Assembly (NCBI GenBank): GCA_023428515.1
Contig: JAEYXI010000486.1
Coordinates: 1-13,438, forward strand
Direction: 5' to 3'
Length of the DNA: 13,438 nt
Origin: Pseudomonadota bacterium
Lineage (GTDB): Bacteria > Pseudomonadota > Alphaproteobacteria > Rhizobiales > Rhizobiaceae
Below, in pieces: positions 13,204-13,438 of this stretch. Below the pieces are notes generated by a model. The model did not search any database, had not been told where the DNA came from, and saw nothing but the letters and a program-made list of their open reading frames with translations. Each line of letters starts with the position of its first letter. Within the stretch, counting starts at the first letter, position 1. The position numbers and the translations under genes are program-made.

Positions 13204-13438
13204 GGGGCTTCCTCCTCGCACTGGCAGACGAGAAACCGCCGCGTTTCGTCCGGGTCGCGCACGAGCTTGACGGAAAAAACCCGCGTCCCCTTGCGCAAGC
13301 GCTGGCCCGCGGCGATGCCGTCGCGGTAACGAACCCAGATGCGGTGGCTGATCGTTCCGGCCTCCCCGTCCGCCTCTTCGGCCAGCCGGAACGAGACCGG
13401 CTCGATCCGCGCCCAGAGCGAGGCGACAACATCGAAGG
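13200..13438 (-). CDS. Head-tail adaptor / stopper protein (RcGTA g7-like), 5' end missing
   Basis: This is the C-terminal 79 residues of an open frame that enters from the right edge. The first complete codon is at 13436 and the TGA stop is at 13202-13200. The visible protein contains LWARIEPVSFR, then ISHRIWVRYRDGI and GTRVFSVKLVRDPDE. This is the pattern of phage head-tail joining proteins: a W-A-x-I-E-P-V strand followed by a 'H-x-I-x-x-R-Y-R' segment. In siphoviruses and RcGTA this protein joins the head connector to the tail. Its stop overlaps the start of the next gene as ATGA, so translation is probably coupled. Position just before a DUF3168 gene is the usual RcGTA g7-g8 order. Family assignment rests on motif pattern and synteny. 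The start codon and the head genes lie outside the window. Confidence 0.8.
   Translation of the reverse strand, partial: FDVVASLWARIEPVSFRLAEEADGEAGTISHRIWVRYRDGIAAGQRLRKGTRVFSVKLVRDPDETRRFLVCQCEEEAP

Noticed and set aside
1..13438. tRNA, rRNA, CRISPR arrays, IS elements or attachment sites
   Set aside because: No cloverleaf, regular direct-repeat array, transposase motif or terminal inverted repeat was seen on either strand by eye.

Overview
The window is GC-rich and looks like chromosome of an alphaproteobacterium of the Rhizobiales. The reasons are a feuN-feuP-feuQ type two-component operon (known from Rhizobium and Sinorhizobium) and a tail-gene cluster of the Rhodobacter capsulatus gene transfer agent (RcGTA) type, with the RcGTA gene order. 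Apart from one GntR/MocR regulator, every supported gene is on the minus strand.

Region 1 (13438 down to 5252, minus strand) is the second half of a GTA-like structural cluster. In transcription order it holds a head-tail adaptor (g7-like, cut by the window edge), a DUF3168 tail terminator (g8), a major tail tube protein (g9), two tail assembly chaperone genes (g10 and g10.1), a very short tape measure protein (g11), a DUF2460 distal tail protein (g12), a DUF2163 hub protein (g13), an NlpC/P60 tail peptidase (g14) and a 1274-residue TIM-barrel megatron or host-specificity protein (g15). The head genes would lie beyond 13438. Most junctions are 1-14 nt overlaps or gaps of a few bases, so this is one translationally coupled operon. 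The exception is a 216-bp non-coding gap before g15. No g16-like gene follows g15.

Region 2 (about 5257 to 2628) separates the GTA genes from the regulatory operon. A MocR-type regulator (plus strand) converges on g15 with a 6-bp overlap. It is divergent from a DMT/EamA exporter gene, and a perfect 8-bp inverted repeat lies in the short shared promoter region. A 70-residue holin-like two-helix membrane protein follows the exporter.

Region 3 (2595 to 136, minus strand) is a three-gene signalling operon. It encodes a small secreted protein with two cysteines (FeuN-like), an OmpR-family response regulator (FeuP) and a PhoQ-like sensor kinase (FeuQ). A good sigma70-type promoter precedes it. Positions 1-135 carry no gene, only two short inverted repeats.

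The most interesting observation is at the g10/g10.1 junction. A canonical X XXY YYZ slippery heptamer (A AAC CCT) lies directly before the g10 stop codon, with a Shine-Dalgarno-like AAGGAG 8 nt upstream. The downstream gene is in the -1 frame and has no usable ATG. This is the arrangement of the lambda G/GT programmed frameshift, here in a GTA cluster. All names come from reading the sequence and from memory of the families; no search was run.
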